Positions 8,094 to 15,580 of a DNA stretch of 64,000 bases are shown here, one piece after another. A program made the translations under genes and the position numbers. Source of the stretch: [Bacillus] selenitireducens MLS10 (GTDB taxonomy: Bacteria > Bacillota > Bacilli > Bacillales > Salisediminibacteriaceae); contig NC_014219.1 in the NCBI RefSeq assembly GCF_000093085.1, positions 310,001-374,000 of the forward strand. Direction: 5' to 3'. The notes under the pieces were generated by a model, which was given only the letters and a program-made list of their open reading frames with translations, ran no database searches and was not told where the DNA came from. How positions within the stretch are numbered: the stretch's first letter is position 1; every line of letters starts with the position of its first letter.

Positions 8094-10277
8094 TCAGCTC
8101 TCACAGACGTCACAGCTCTCGATCTCTTCCTGGGACGTGCTTCGGATATAGTACGTCGTCTTGAGTCCCTGTTTCCACGCCTCGAGATGCAGCGAAAGCA
8201 GCTCTTTGGCCCGGATGGCGTGGTGGACGTACAGATTAAAGCTCACGCCCTGATCGATGTGTTTCTGTCGCGCGGCGTTTTGCCTGATGCTCCACGTCTG
8301 ATCGAGGGTGTGGCGGGTTTTTTGGTAGTACGGGTACGTGTTGTGATCGAGTTCCGGTGCGGTGACGAGAAACTTGAAGTTCTTCTTTTCTTCAGCGAAC
8401 TCGACGGCGTAAAGCGGATCGATCCCGTCCGTGGATCCGCCGATTTTGGCAGTGGACGAGTTGGGTGCCACGGCCATCATCCAGCCGTTTCGCACCCCGC
8501 TTTCACTAACGGTCTTTTTAAGCGTCTGCCAGTTGGCGGAGGTGTATCCCCGCCGTTCAAAATAACGGCCGCTTTCCCACTCGGAGCCTTTGAAGGCCGG
8601 ATAGGCGCCTTTTTCTCTCGCGAGTGCCGCGGATGCTTCAATGGCCAGGTACGCGATCGTTTCATACAGCCGGTCTGCTTCCTGGACGGCTTCGTCGGAT
8701 TCCCAATGGATCTGATTCTTCGCCAGATAGTGATGCCAGCCGAATGTGCCGAGGCCGACGGCCCGGTAACGGCTGTTGGTACGGCGGGCCTGCTGGACAG
8801 GAAGCTGATTCAAATCGATGACATTGTCGAGCATGCGCATCTGAATTGGAATGAGCCGCTTTAAAATGTCCGGGTCTCCTGCGTTCCCGAGATTAACCGA
8901 GGAGAGATTACAGACGACAAAGTCCCCGGGTTTTCGGACGATGACCTGATCGCCCTCTTCTGTCTCGTATTCCTTTGTAATGACGGAAGGGGACATGTTC
9001 TGGGCAATTTCTGTACAGAGGTTGCTTGAATAGATCGTTGTGCGTCCCGGTTCGCCGGCGATTTTATTCGGATTTTGCCGGTTGACCTCATCCCGGTAAA
9101 AGAAGTACGGGGTGCCGGTCTCGAGTTGGGAGACCATCATTCTGGCCATGATATCCATCGCCCTGTATGTCTCTCTTGGAAGAAGAGGATGATGGACTGC
9201 TTCTTCGTATTTCTCTGTAAAATAGGGACGGTCCGCTTCGTCGAAGAAATCTTCGAGTCCGAGGGGGTTGCCGTCCTTGTCTTTCCAGCCCATGATCTGT
9301 TTGACCTCATGGGGACAGAACACATGCCATTCACCGATGCTTCGGCCGTTTTCATCGGTTTCTTCAAGTTTCTTCATAAAGAGATCCGGAAGACAGACGC
9401 CGGTGAAGATGTCGTGAGCTTTCCGACGCTCGTCGCCGTTGTTCGTCTTCAGATCGAGAAAGCCGTTCATGATGTCTTTATGAAAGACGTCGAGGTAGAC
9501 GGCGATCGCCCCTTGCCGCTGTCCGAGCTGATCGACGCTGACGGCGGTGTTGTTCAGCTGTCTGATCCATGGGATGACGCCGGATGAGTTCCCTTTAAAT
9601 CCCTTAATGTCTGAACCGAGGGCTCTTACCTTGCCGTAATAGACACCGATCCCGCCGCCGTCTTTACTGAGGCGGGCGATGTCCCAGTTGTTCAGGTAGA
9701 TACCGTCGAGAGAATCATCGACGGTGTCAATGAAGCATGAGGAGAGCTGACCGTGGCTCTTGCCGGCATTGGCGAGGGTCGGCGTGGCGACGGTCATATA
9801 GAGATGACTCATCGCCCAGTAAGCTTCCCGGACGAGGGCGAGGCGCTTCTCCTGCGGTTCGTGCATCATCAGCACAAGGGCGATGACGAGAAACCGCTCC
9901 TGAGGTAGTTCGAACAGCTCCCCGTCTGTCGTCCGTGTCAAATAGCGGTCGGCAAGCAGAAACAGCCCGGGATACGTAAAGAGACGGTCCTGATCAGGGT
10001 TGAGCATCGAAGCCGCTTCATCAAGCTCAGCGGGGGAATAATACTCGGTGAGCCGGTTGTCGTAGAGGCCGAGGCGGACTCCTTCAAAGATCAGACCGGG
10101 GAAATCTTCATAGGCCTCACCGGTGTTCAAATGCCGCGTTTTGGCGGCTGATTCATAGAGATCCTCTGCGAATAGGGCGGCTGCCTTATAAGTCCAGTGA
10201 GGTTCCGACATGGATACGCGGTTCAGGGCATCCTGCATCTGTGTCTGTCTTGTTGTTTGTTCCATTCGTATACTCAT
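8094..10277 (-). CDS. nrdA: Class I ribonucleoside-diphosphate reductase, alpha subunit
   Basis: The catalytic subunit reduces ribonucleoside diphosphates. The 727-residue product has the family marks ATPTLANAG, the redox Cys in QLSSCF, the NLCTEI active-site Cys segment, a second redox Cys in VVCNLSSVNLG, and a C-terminal CDVC shuttle pair. The N-terminus begins without a clear ATP-cone. The start at 10277 has GGAG nine bases upstream; 10283 and 10301 are alternative ATGs. It is the first gene of the operon nrdA-nrdB-flavodoxin-nrdD-nrdG. Its long leader carries a cobalamin riboswitch, a terminator and upstream NrdR-like boxes, so its expression should fall when B12 is plentiful. Confidence 0.92.
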   Translation of the reverse strand: MSIRMEQTTRQTQMQDALNRVSMSEPHWTYKAAALFAEDLYESAAKTRHLNTGEAYEDFPGLIFEGVRLGLYDNRLTEYYSPAELDEAASMLNPDQDRLFTYPGLFLLADRYLTRTTDGELFELPQERFLVIALVLMMHEPQEKRLALVREAYWAMSHLYMTVATPTLANAGKSHGQLSSCFIDTVDDSLDGIYLNNWDIARLSKDGGGIGVYYGKVRALGSDIKGFKGNSSGVIPWIRQLNNTAVSVDQLGQRQGAIAVYLDVFHKDIMNGFLDLKTNNGDERRKAHDIFTGVCLPDLFMKKLEETDENGRSIGEWHVFCPHEVKQIMGWKDKDGNPLGLEDFFDEADRPYFTEKYEEAVHHPLLPRETYRAMDIMARMMVSQLETGTPYFFYRDEVNRQNPNKIAGEPGRTTIYSSNLCTEIAQNMSPSVITKEYETEEGDQVIVRKPGDFVVCNLSSVNLGNAGDPDILKRLIPIQMRMLDNVIDLNQLPVQQARRTNSRYRAVGLGTFGWHHYLAKNQIHWESDEAVQEADRLYETIAYLAIEASAALAREKGAYPAFKGSEWESGRYFERRGYTSANWQTLKKTVSESGVRNGWMMAVAPNSSTAKIGGSTDGIDPLYAVEFAEEKKNFKFLVTAPELDHNTYPYYQKTRHTLDQTWSIRQNAARQKHIDQGVSFNLYVHHAIRAKELLSLHLEAWKQGLKTTYYIRSTSQEEIESCDVCES

Positions 10278-10303
10278 CGTCATCCGCTCCATTTCGTACA
10301 TAC

Positions 10304-10338
10304 AGAAAAACCCGCTTCCTCTCGGGAGGAAACGGGCT
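10304..10338 (-). terminator. Terminator of the riboswitch expression platform, upstream of nrdA
   Basis: On the minus strand GCCCGTTTCCTC, loop CCGA, GAGGAAGCGGG, then TTTTT, ending about 27 bases before the nrdA start. Its place between the aptamer and nrdA indicates control by premature termination. Confidence 0.85.
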
Positions 10339-10460
10339 GGCAGATCGAAGCTTTGCAGGCGGTTGTCAGGTTGCGCAGGGAGACACGGAAAAACGAAGCG
10401 CAGGACAGGGAAGCCGAAACGAGCCTTGATCCACCCTCCCAGTTCCCGAAGAGGATGATC

Positions 10461-10627
10461 TTACGTGGATCATGGCAGGTCTCCTGGCTCGTGCGTCAGC
10501 CGCCTCACACCCTTCCCACCCGAAACAGGCAGTGGATACGTGTGAGTTGTCAGCACTTACAGTTGCGGGAACAGCTCCGGTTTTTCACCGGATTCCCTTT
10601 TCAGTCGCGTGGACACCATAATCACGG
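10461..10627 (-). ncRNA. Cobalamin (B12) riboswitch aptamer
   Basis: Read on the minus strand, the region holds the conserved core of the cobalamin aptamer: GGGAATCCGGTG, AAAACCGG, the CCCGCAACTGTAA segment, and the 3' box GCCAGGAGACCTGCC. The flanks can form a P1 stem (about CGTGATTATGG with CCATGATCCACG). A strong terminator follows before nrdA. B12 riboswitches on B12-independent ribonucleotide reductases are known from other bacteria that also own a B12-dependent class II enzyme, so a class II nrdJ elsewhere in this genome is expected. That last point is an inference. Confidence 0.93.
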
Positions 10628-10630
10628 GTC

Positions 10631-10677
10631 ATACTATATGTTGTGTGTTAAAATGCTTTGTAATCAATATCTTCTAT
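10631..10677 (-). promoter_or_regulatory. Pair of NrdR-type boxes upstream of the riboswitch
   Basis: ATACTATATGTTGTGT (10631-10646) matches the NrdR consensus ACACWATATATWGTGT at 14 of 16 positions. AATCAATATCTTCTAT (10662-10677) matches at 11 of 16. Their starts are exactly 31 bases apart, the three-helical-turn spacing typical of tandem NrdR boxes. The promoter probably overlaps: TATAGT on the minus strand lies inside the first box. NrdR would repress the operon when dNTPs are high. Confidence 0.6.
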
Positions 10678-10762
10678 GTTTCACAGTGTAACGGATGATT
10701 GGATAAAAGACAAGTCTTGTTTTCGAAGATCGTCTGAAAGACCTGTCACGGGGTGTGGATCC

Positions 10763-10790
10763 GTAAAAAGATCCCCGTTTTGGGGATCAG
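10763..10790 (-). terminator. Terminator downstream of two small membrane-protein genes
   Basis: On the minus strand GATCCCC, loop AAAAC, GGGGATC, then TTTTT. About 75 bases lie between it and the last stop codon (10864). Confidence 0.75.
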
Positions 10791-10863
10791 CGCATATGGG
10801 GGGTTCGCAGACGCCGAAGAGCGAGGGTGTTTTGTCTGACGGCATAAGCTGCGGTGACGAGCA

Positions 10864-10971
10864 TCAGAAGGTGAAGCGCCCGATTGGAATCCCGACGTAT
10901 ACGGTAAAGAAGAGGAGGGCCAGGGCGAAGGTGACGGCAATCATCAGCATGTTCGAGATAAAGGGGTGCAC
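10864..10971 (-). CDS. 35-residue single-pass membrane peptide
   Basis: A GTG start at 10971 has AAAGGAG seven bases upstream. The product is VHPFISN followed by one hydrophobic helix (LMIAVTFALALLFFTVYVGI) and a short PIGRFTF tail. It lies 53 bases after the 96-residue membrane protein gene on the same strand, and the pair ends at one terminator. The size and topology fit a small accessory subunit of a membrane complex. No family is recognised. The clean start, stop and operon context make it likely to be real although it is very short. Confidence 0.55.
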   Translation of the reverse strand: MHPFISNMLMIAVTFALALLFFTVYVGIPIGRFTF

Positions 10972-11024
10972 AGGCGGGCTCCTTTCCTTTGGGGGCGTGT
11001 GGAATGGGCCAAGGATCAGATTCT

Positions 11025-11315
11025 TCAGTCAAACGTCCGTTTCGTGAAGACCATTCTGAATGCATGGGCCGCGAGTGAAACGCCAAACGCGGCGGTAAAC
11101 GCCAGTGTGATCGTCCAGATGATCTGCGACGTGGCGAAAAACCCGATGGGCAAAAGCGCGATCAGAGGATATCCGAACCAGCGGGATGCAAACAGGTTCC
11201 GGGTTTGCAGAGCTGTCTCCATTGGTGCGCGGCGCCGTGAAGTCAGGACGGGTGCGAGCACAATGAGAAGCAGAAGCAGAGGTGCAATGATGTCGGAAAA
11301 AAGCGATTCAGGCAT
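11025..11315 (-). CDS. 96-residue membrane protein of unknown function
   Basis: Three hydrophobic stretches are visible: residues about 7-26, 46-62 and 64-86. A basic loop (SRRRAPMETALQTRN) follows the first, and the C-terminus is basic. An AAGGAGG site precedes the ATG at 11315. A promoter candidate on the same strand (TTGTCC, 17 bases, TAAACT; 11382 to 11354) lies upstream. No family is recognised. It forms a small operon with the downstream 35-residue membrane peptide, and the two may form one complex. Confidence 0.65.
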   Translation of the reverse strand: MPESLFSDIIAPLLLLLIVLAPVLTSRRRAPMETALQTRNLFASRWFGYPLIALLPIGFFATSQIIWTITLAFTAAFGVSLAAHAFRMVFTKRTFD

Positions 11316-11353
11316 GGCAGCCTCCTTGCATGATAGTGATCCAATCTTTTACC

Positions 11354-11382
11354 AGTTTAGCATCTCAGGAAAAAACGGACAA
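11354..11382 (-). promoter_or_regulatory. Sigma-A-like promoter for the small membrane-protein operon
   Basis: On the minus strand TTGTCC (11382-11377), 17-base spacer, TAAACT (11359-11354). Confidence 0.45.
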
Positions 11383-11481
11383 GTCATGACCGGTGATCGC
11401 CTTGCAAGCAGACTTCTTTCGGAACCCGTAACAAATACGGTATACTGAACAGAGACTGACAGATGCAGGAGCTGTTTGACT

Positions 11482-12897
11482 ATGCCCGATGATGTACGGA
11501 AATTCCCCATTGTCGCCGTGCTTCTCACGGGGACCTTTGTGGCGATTTTGAATCAGACCCTTCTGGTGACGGCCATTCCGCCGATTATGCGGGATCTTGG
11601 CATCAACGCGAACATGGCCCAGTGGGTGAATACGATCTTCATGCTGGTGAACGGGATTATGATTCCCATCACCGCTTTTCTGATTGGCAAATTTACGACG
11701 AGAAAGCTCTTTATGACGGCGATGAGTCTCTTTGCCTTGGGGACGCTTGTGGCGGGTCTGTCCCCGAACTTCGAAACGCTCATTTTGGGACGGATCATTC
11801 AGGCGAGTGGTGCGGGCATCATGATTCCCCTTATGCAGACGGTGCTGTTTATGATTTTCCCCGTGGAGAAACGCGGGCAGGCGATGGGACTCGTGGGCCT
11901 TGTCATCGCATTCGCACCGGCAATCGGCCCGACGCTCTCAGGCTTTATCGTTGATCAGTATCCGTGGCGGCTGTTGTTTTTTATCGTGCTTCCGATTGCC
12001 CTGATTGACCTCGTCGTCGCGTATTTTGTGCTGAAGAACGTGACAAAGCAGACCTTTCCGACGATCGACATCAAATCGATCATGCTCTCGACGTTCGGCT
12101 TTGGCGGGCTGCTGTTTGCCTTCAGCTATGCGGGAACAACCGGATGGACGAGTTGGGAAGTGCTCGTGTCCACTGGTGTCGGCGGTGTGACCCTCACCTG
12201 GTTTATTTTGAGGCAGCTGCGGATTCCGGAGCCGATTCTCGAGTTTCGGGTGTTTCGCTATTCGATTTTTGCGTTAAGCAACGTCATCGGGATCGTTGTC
12301 TTCATGTCGATGATCGGAGCGGCGACGATTTTGCCGATTTACATGCAGGATATGCTTGGATTCTCCGCCTTTCAGTCCGGGCTCATGCTCTTGCCCGGTG
12401 CACTGTTAATGGGCCTCTTAAACCCGATTACAGGGCGCATCTTCGACAAGGTCGGGGCGCGCTGGCTCTCGATATCGGGAATGGCGCTCTTGACGGTGAT
12501 GACGTTTCTGTTTACGCGTCTTACGGAGGACACGTCGTTTCTCTATATGACAACGGTCCATGCCTTTCGCATGATGAGTCTTGCCATGGTAATGATGCCG
12601 ATTACAACAGCGGGCCTAAATCAGCTCCCTGAACGCCTCATTCCGCACGGGACGGCGATGAATAACACGCTCCGACAGGTCGGCGGCTCCCTTGGAACGG
12701 CTTTCCTTGTCACGGTGATGACCGTCGGTGCCGCCTTTTCCTCCAACGGGCGGACGATGAACGAGGCGATGATCCAGGGCGTGAACTTCTCCTTCTGGGT
12801 TGCCACATTCCTTGCCTTTATCGGCTTTGTGATCGCGATGTTTGTGAAGAATCCGCCTAAGCGGCAAGAGGTGGAGGAGTCAACGAACCCCCACTGA
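11482..12897 (+). CDS. MFS drug exporter of the DHA2 (14-helix) family
   Basis: A 471-residue proton-coupled multidrug exporter of the EmrB/LmrB type. The first helix carries FVAILNQTLLVTAIPPI, typical of DHA2 motif D1. Motif A-like GKFTTRKLF follows helix 2, and the antiporter motif C segment AFAPAIGPTLSGFIVD is in helix 5. About 14 hydrophobic segments can be counted. ATG at 11482 has AGGAG ten bases upstream; a TTG at 11476 is closer. The last codons (STNPH and stop) lie inside the inverted-repeat end of the element at 12879-13154, so the original C-terminus was probably altered by that insertion. No regulator gene is adjacent. Confidence 0.88.
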   Translation: MPDDVRKFPIVAVLLTGTFVAILNQTLLVTAIPPIMRDLGINANMAQWVNTIFMLVNGIMIPITAFLIGKFTTRKLFMTAMSLFALGTLVAGLSPNFETLILGRIIQASGAGIMIPLMQTVLFMIFPVEKRGQAMGLVGLVIAFAPAIGPTLSGFIVDQYPWRLLFFIVLPIALIDLVVAYFVLKNVTKQTFPTIDIKSIMLSTFGFGGLLFAFSYAGTTGWTSWEVLVSTGVGGVTLTWFILRQLRIPEPILEFRVFRYSIFALSNVIGIVVFMSMIGAATILPIYMQDMLGFSAFQSGLMLLPGALLMGLLNPITGRIFDKVGARWLSISGMALLTVMTFLFTRLTEDTSFLYMTTVHAFRMMSLAMVMMPITTAGLNQLPERLIPHGTAMNNTLRQVGGSLGTAFLVTVMTVGAAFSSNGRTMNEAMIQGVNFSFWVATFLAFIGFVIAMFVKNPPKRQEVEESTNPH

Positions 12898-13154
12898 GGT
12901 ACAACGTTTTAGCGGGGGCTTGAGATAGCCATGCAGGTCTTTTCTTGCAAAGGTTGACGCTCTGCATGATTCTTCTCAAATCACTGTTTTTGGTTGGTAC
13001 TGGCGACGTACTATCGTTTTCCCACTTGCACCACCCTTCCGAAGAAGAGCAGTTCTTCCTTTCGGAAGAAACCACCACTCAGTATATAACTGGCGTGTGC
13101 TACAAGCCCCCACTTCAAACAGACCGCGAGGTCGTTAAGTGGTGGGTCGTTGAC
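12879..13154. mobile_element. 276-bp element with outward-facing IS605/IS1341-type (omegaRNA-like) ends
   Basis: The two ends are imperfect inverted copies. Left starts GTCAACGAACCCCCACT; the reverse complement of the right end starts GTCAACGACCCACCACTT. Each end continues to AAGCCCCC-type sequence, so each can fold as a hairpin (CCCCCACTT with AAGTGG.GGG) finishing in CGTTGAC. This is the form of the right end of TnpB-bearing IS200/IS605-family elements, which also make up the 3' end of omegaRNA. No tnpA or tnpB remains. The interior has a long hairpin (CTTCCGAA...TTCGGAAG, about 13036-13070) and a CCACCACT that could pair with AGTGGTGG in the right end. It is best read as a non-autonomous relic or MITE. 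Confidence 0.55.
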
Positions 13155-13247
13155 GCTTAAGGATACAGATTGCAGGGTCAAGGGAAGTCATCACCTGATA
13201 AAAATGATCAAACCGGTGATCGATGGCCTTTACAGAGGCAAAAACCT

Positions 13248-13338
13248 TTGAAGTCTTATTTGATTAAAGAACTGCTGAAAAGAATAGGTGAAGCATAATT
13301 GCCATCACCGTTTCAACACAAACCCCGAATGCCATTAA
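13248..13338 (+). pseudogene. Degraded hicA toxin remnant
   Basis: Starting at the TTG at 13248, the frame reads like the N-terminus of HicA (LKSYLIKELLKRIG) and stops after 16 residues. In the next frame, 13303-13338 gives HHRFNTNPECH and a stop, matching the GSHHxF RNA-binding histidine motif of HicA. The middle and the C-terminal half are missing. It lies just upstream of a HicB-type gene, as hicA normally does. The match is short, so the call is tentative. Confidence 0.42.
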
Positions 13339-13352
13339 AATAATGAGCATAA

Positions 13353-13703
13353 GTGAAAAAAGAAGTCAGAGATATTCTGAACAAGCCTTATCATATCGTA
13401 ACGAACGCGGTTCGTGATGAGGTGGGTCACTATTATGTGGCCAGAGTATTGGAATTCGACGGATGCATAGCTACAGGAGAGACGCAAGAAGAAGCGCATC
13501 AGATGGTCAATGAAGTGATGGAAAGTTATATCGAAGACATGCTTGAGGATGGAGATGCGATTCCGGAGCCGGTTGGGGATGATCATTTCAGTGGTAACGT
13601 CAGGCTTCGCATGCCGAAGAGTCTCCACAGGGATTTAAGTCGTGCCGCAAAATTGGAAGGGGTCTCATTAAATCAATACCTGATCTCCAAATTGAGTAAA
13701 TGA
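13353..13703 (+). CDS. hicB: HicB-family antitoxin, apparently without a working HicA
   Basis: The 116-residue product has the HicB fold: a degraded RNase-H-like domain with YYVARVLEFDGCIATGET, then a linker, and a C-terminal ribbon-helix-helix segment (NVRLRMPKSLHRDLSRAAKLEGVSLNQYL). HicB proteins neutralise the HicA mRNA interferase and repress their operon through the RHH domain. The start is a GTG at 13353 without a clear ribosome binding site; an in-frame stop immediately precedes it. Translation may originally have depended on hicA, whose remains lie upstream. It may now serve only as a DNA-binding orphan. Confidence 0.78.
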   Translation: MKKEVRDILNKPYHIVTNAVRDEVGHYYVARVLEFDGCIATGETQEEAHQMVNEVMESYIEDMLEDGDAIPEPVGDDHFSGNVRLRMPKSLHRDLSRAAKLEGVSLNQYLISKLSK

Positions 13704-13709
13704 CAGAAA

Positions 13710-13757
13710 GAGAAGAACCCCCTTACCAGGTTGCCGGCGAGGGGATTCTTCTCTTAT
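13710..13757. terminator. Bidirectional terminator between hicB and a minus-strand gene
   Basis: GAGAAGAACCCCCT pairs with AGGGGATTCTTCTC around a 16-base loop, with T-rich sequence on both sides. Confidence 0.7.
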
Positions 13758-13766
13758 TTGAAAGCC

Positions 13767-13961
13767 TCATTGCCCGAGGACATAATTCTTCGAAACATTG
13801 GCGAGCACGATCAACACGGGAATCAGGAGCGGTGGCACGATAAACAGCAGGATCAGCTCATACGCGATCAGATAGCGCTCGAGAAACGCGACATAAAACT
13901 GATAGCTTAAAAAGGTGTAGAGAAGAAAGAAGAGAAGAAAAAGCAGTCTGTCTCTGAACAT
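13767..13961 (-). CDS. 64-residue two-helix membrane protein
   Basis: AGGAGG lies 9 bases upstream of the ATG at 13961. The product starts with MFRDR and has two long hydrophobic segments (about 6-26 and 32-56) separated by a short polar turn, with a polar tail (NVSKNYVLGQ). No family is recognised. It is notable for its long structured leader on the minus strand (13962-14084), out of proportion to so small a gene. Its function is unknown. Confidence 0.65.
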   Translation of the reverse strand: MFRDRLLFLLFFLLYTFLSYQFYVAFLERYLIAYELILLFIVPPLLIPVLIVLANVSKNYVLGQ

Positions 13962-13979
13962 GTATCCGGCCTCCTGACG

Positions 13980-14084
13980 AAAAAAGACTCGGGGCCGGCG
14001 TCACAGACTTCATGCCCGAATTCATCTGAGTCCGGTAACACAGCTGTCGGCGCCAACCCGCTTGATCCGGTAACGGATGCGTTC
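13980..14084 (-). ncRNA. Structured leader of unknown class with terminator-like 3' hairpin
   Basis: Downstream of a good promoter, the minus-strand leader contains ATCCG-UUAC-CGGAU, a GUUGG/CCGAC hairpin, and a repeated GTTACCGGA. It ends in a hairpin (GACTC...GAGTC with inner CGGGC/GCCC(C)G) followed by six Ts, just before the AGGAGG of the 64-residue protein. The shape is that of an attenuator or riboswitch. I cannot match it to a known aptamer by eye. Confidence 0.3.
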
Positions 14085-14114
14085 AGTATAGCACGGATGA
14101 CGATGGGAGGTAAA
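14085..14114 (-). promoter_or_regulatory. Sigma-A-like promoter of the structured leader
   Basis: On the minus strand TTTACC (14114-14109), 18 bases, TATACT (14090-14085). Confidence 0.5.
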
Positions 14115-14227
14115 TATATACATAAAAAGAAAGGGCAGGATTGTTGCGTTGCGGAAAAGGCGGCGGATACATTTGAAGATCATTCGGGTATAGGGAACAA
14201 GAAAGAACGAGAAGGGAGACGTTAACG

Positions 14228-14986
14228 ATGCATATTCAACTGATCCGAAATGCCACTGTGATCATACAGATCGCAGGGAAAAGGCTGCTCGTTGACCCGA
14301 TGCTGTCACCTAAAGGCACGATGCCCGGTTTTCGAAACAGTCCGAGAGAAGAAGAAGGAAATCCCCTCGTTGAGTTGCCTGTTCCGATTGAGGAGATTGT
14401 TGAAATCGATGCGGTGATTGTGACACATCTCCATGCGGATCACTGGGATCAGGCTGCGGTGGATCATTTGCCGAAAGACGTGTCGCTCTTTTGTCAGAAT
14501 GAAGAGGATCAGCGGGCGATCAAGAACCAGGGCTTCCGGGATGTCCGGGTGCTGAGGCCGGAGACGAAGTGGGCAGGGATACAGCTTACCGTGACCCCGG
14601 CCCAACACGGAAGAGGAGAAATACTGAATCACCTCGGTCACGTCTCAGGTGTTGTGCTCAAGCACCCGTCGGAACCGGTGACGTATCTTACGGGAGACAC
14701 GGTCTGGTATGAGGGTGTCGCGGAGACGATTCGCCGTCACGAGCCGGATGTGATCGTCGTGAACGGCGGGGACAATCAGTTTCACACAGGCGGGTCGCTC
14801 GTGATGGGCAAAAAAGATATCTTAGACGTGCACAAGGCTTCGCCGGCGAGTGATCTTGTCGCTGTTCATATGGAAGCGGTGAATCACTGGACGCTCTCAC
14901 GCATGGAGCTTCGCCGGTTTTCCGAAGAGGAGGGAATGGCGGAGCGTTTATGGATTCCGGACGACGGCGAGTCCCGGTCCTATTGA
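14228..14986 (+). CDS. Metallo-beta-lactamase-fold hydrolase (UlaG-like)
   Basis: A 252-residue metal-dependent hydrolase. The binuclear metal site is seen in HLHADHWD (about residues 64-71), a later His in PAQHGRG, and the Asp in YLTGDTVWYEG. The C-terminal AVHMEAVNHW supplies further His residues, as in the UlaG/YtnP-like branch of the superfamily. The N-terminal MHIQLIRNATVII is the usual first strand. The protein has no signal peptide, so it acts in the cytoplasm; the substrate is unknown. It stands alone and ends without an obvious strong terminator. Confidence 0.82.
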   Translation: MHIQLIRNATVIIQIAGKRLLVDPMLSPKGTMPGFRNSPREEEGNPLVELPVPIEEIVEIDAVIVTHLHADHWDQAAVDHLPKDVSLFCQNEEDQRAIKNQGFRDVRVLRPETKWAGIQLTVTPAQHGRGEILNHLGHVSGVVLKHPSEPVTYLTGDTVWYEGVAETIRRHEPDVIVVNGGDNQFHTGGSLVMGKKDILDVHKASPASDLVAVHMEAVNHWTLSRMELRRFSEEEGMAERLWIPDDGESRSY

Positions 14987-15073
14987 TTATTTTTTCAATG
15001 TCTTGATCATCTCCATAAATTCTTGACAATTGGCCGGTAAGATAAAGCCATAACCAATTGAAAGGGGAAATGA

Positions 15074-15580
15074 ATGATGATGAAGAAACGAAATACGTGG
15101 CTTACGGTAACAGGTGTATTGGCGCTTGGGATTCTGATTGGCACGATCATGACCGGTCCTGCAGGTGCGTTCGGACCGGGAGGCGGTCCTTCCGGACAGC
15201 CAGGCATGGGCGGTTTTCAGTCCGAAGAAGAGTGGGAAGCGTTCCATGAAGAGCTTGGATTTGACGGAGAAGCCGGTCCGGGACGTATGATGGGTCTGTC
15301 TGAAGAAGAGCTCGAAGCCTTCTACGAAGAGCGCGGAAGCGAAGGGACACGCTTTCACCGCGGAGGTGGCATGATGCGCGGTTTTGATTCCGAAGAAGAC
15401 TGGGAAGCCTTTCATGAGAACCGCGGATTTGGCAGAGGCATGATGAACGGCTGGAGTGAGGAACAGCGTGACGAAATGATTCAGTTTATGGAAGAGAATG
15501 AAGGGACGATGCCGTGCGGACGTTCGTTTGAAGAGGGGGCCTTCTGGGATGACCGCGACACAGAAGATGAGGCCTCATGA
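15074..15580 (+). CDS. Secreted Met/Glu/Gly-rich protein with about four internal repeats
   Basis: A signal peptide or N-terminal anchor (residues about 8-27, ending PAGAFG) is followed by imperfect repeats of roughly 30 residues, each built as SEE-x-x-EAF-[HY]-E-E, a Gly-rich spacer and an MM pair: SEEEWEAFHEELGF, SEEELEAFYEERGS, SEEDWEAFHENRGF, and a weaker SEEQRDEMIQFMEE. A single Cys lies near the end (TMPCG). The mature part is strongly acidic and methionine-rich. It overlaps the next gene by four bases and heads a five-gene cluster with two SHOCT proteins and a two-component system. The repeats recall metal- or stress-sensing periplasmic proteins such as CpxP/ZraP only loosely. Function is unknown. 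Confidence 0.7.
   Translation: MMMKKRNTWLTVTGVLALGILIGTIMTGPAGAFGPGGGPSGQPGMGGFQSEEEWEAFHEELGFDGEAGPGRMMGLSEEELEAFYEERGSEGTRFHRGGGMMRGFDSEEDWEAFHENRGFGRGMMNGWSEEQRDEMIQFMEENEGTMPCGRSFEEGAFWDDRDTEDEAS

Noticed and set aside
12857-13078. 73-codon minus-strand frame inside the small mobile element
   Set aside because: It is explained by the inverted-repeat hairpin sequence; not a protein family.
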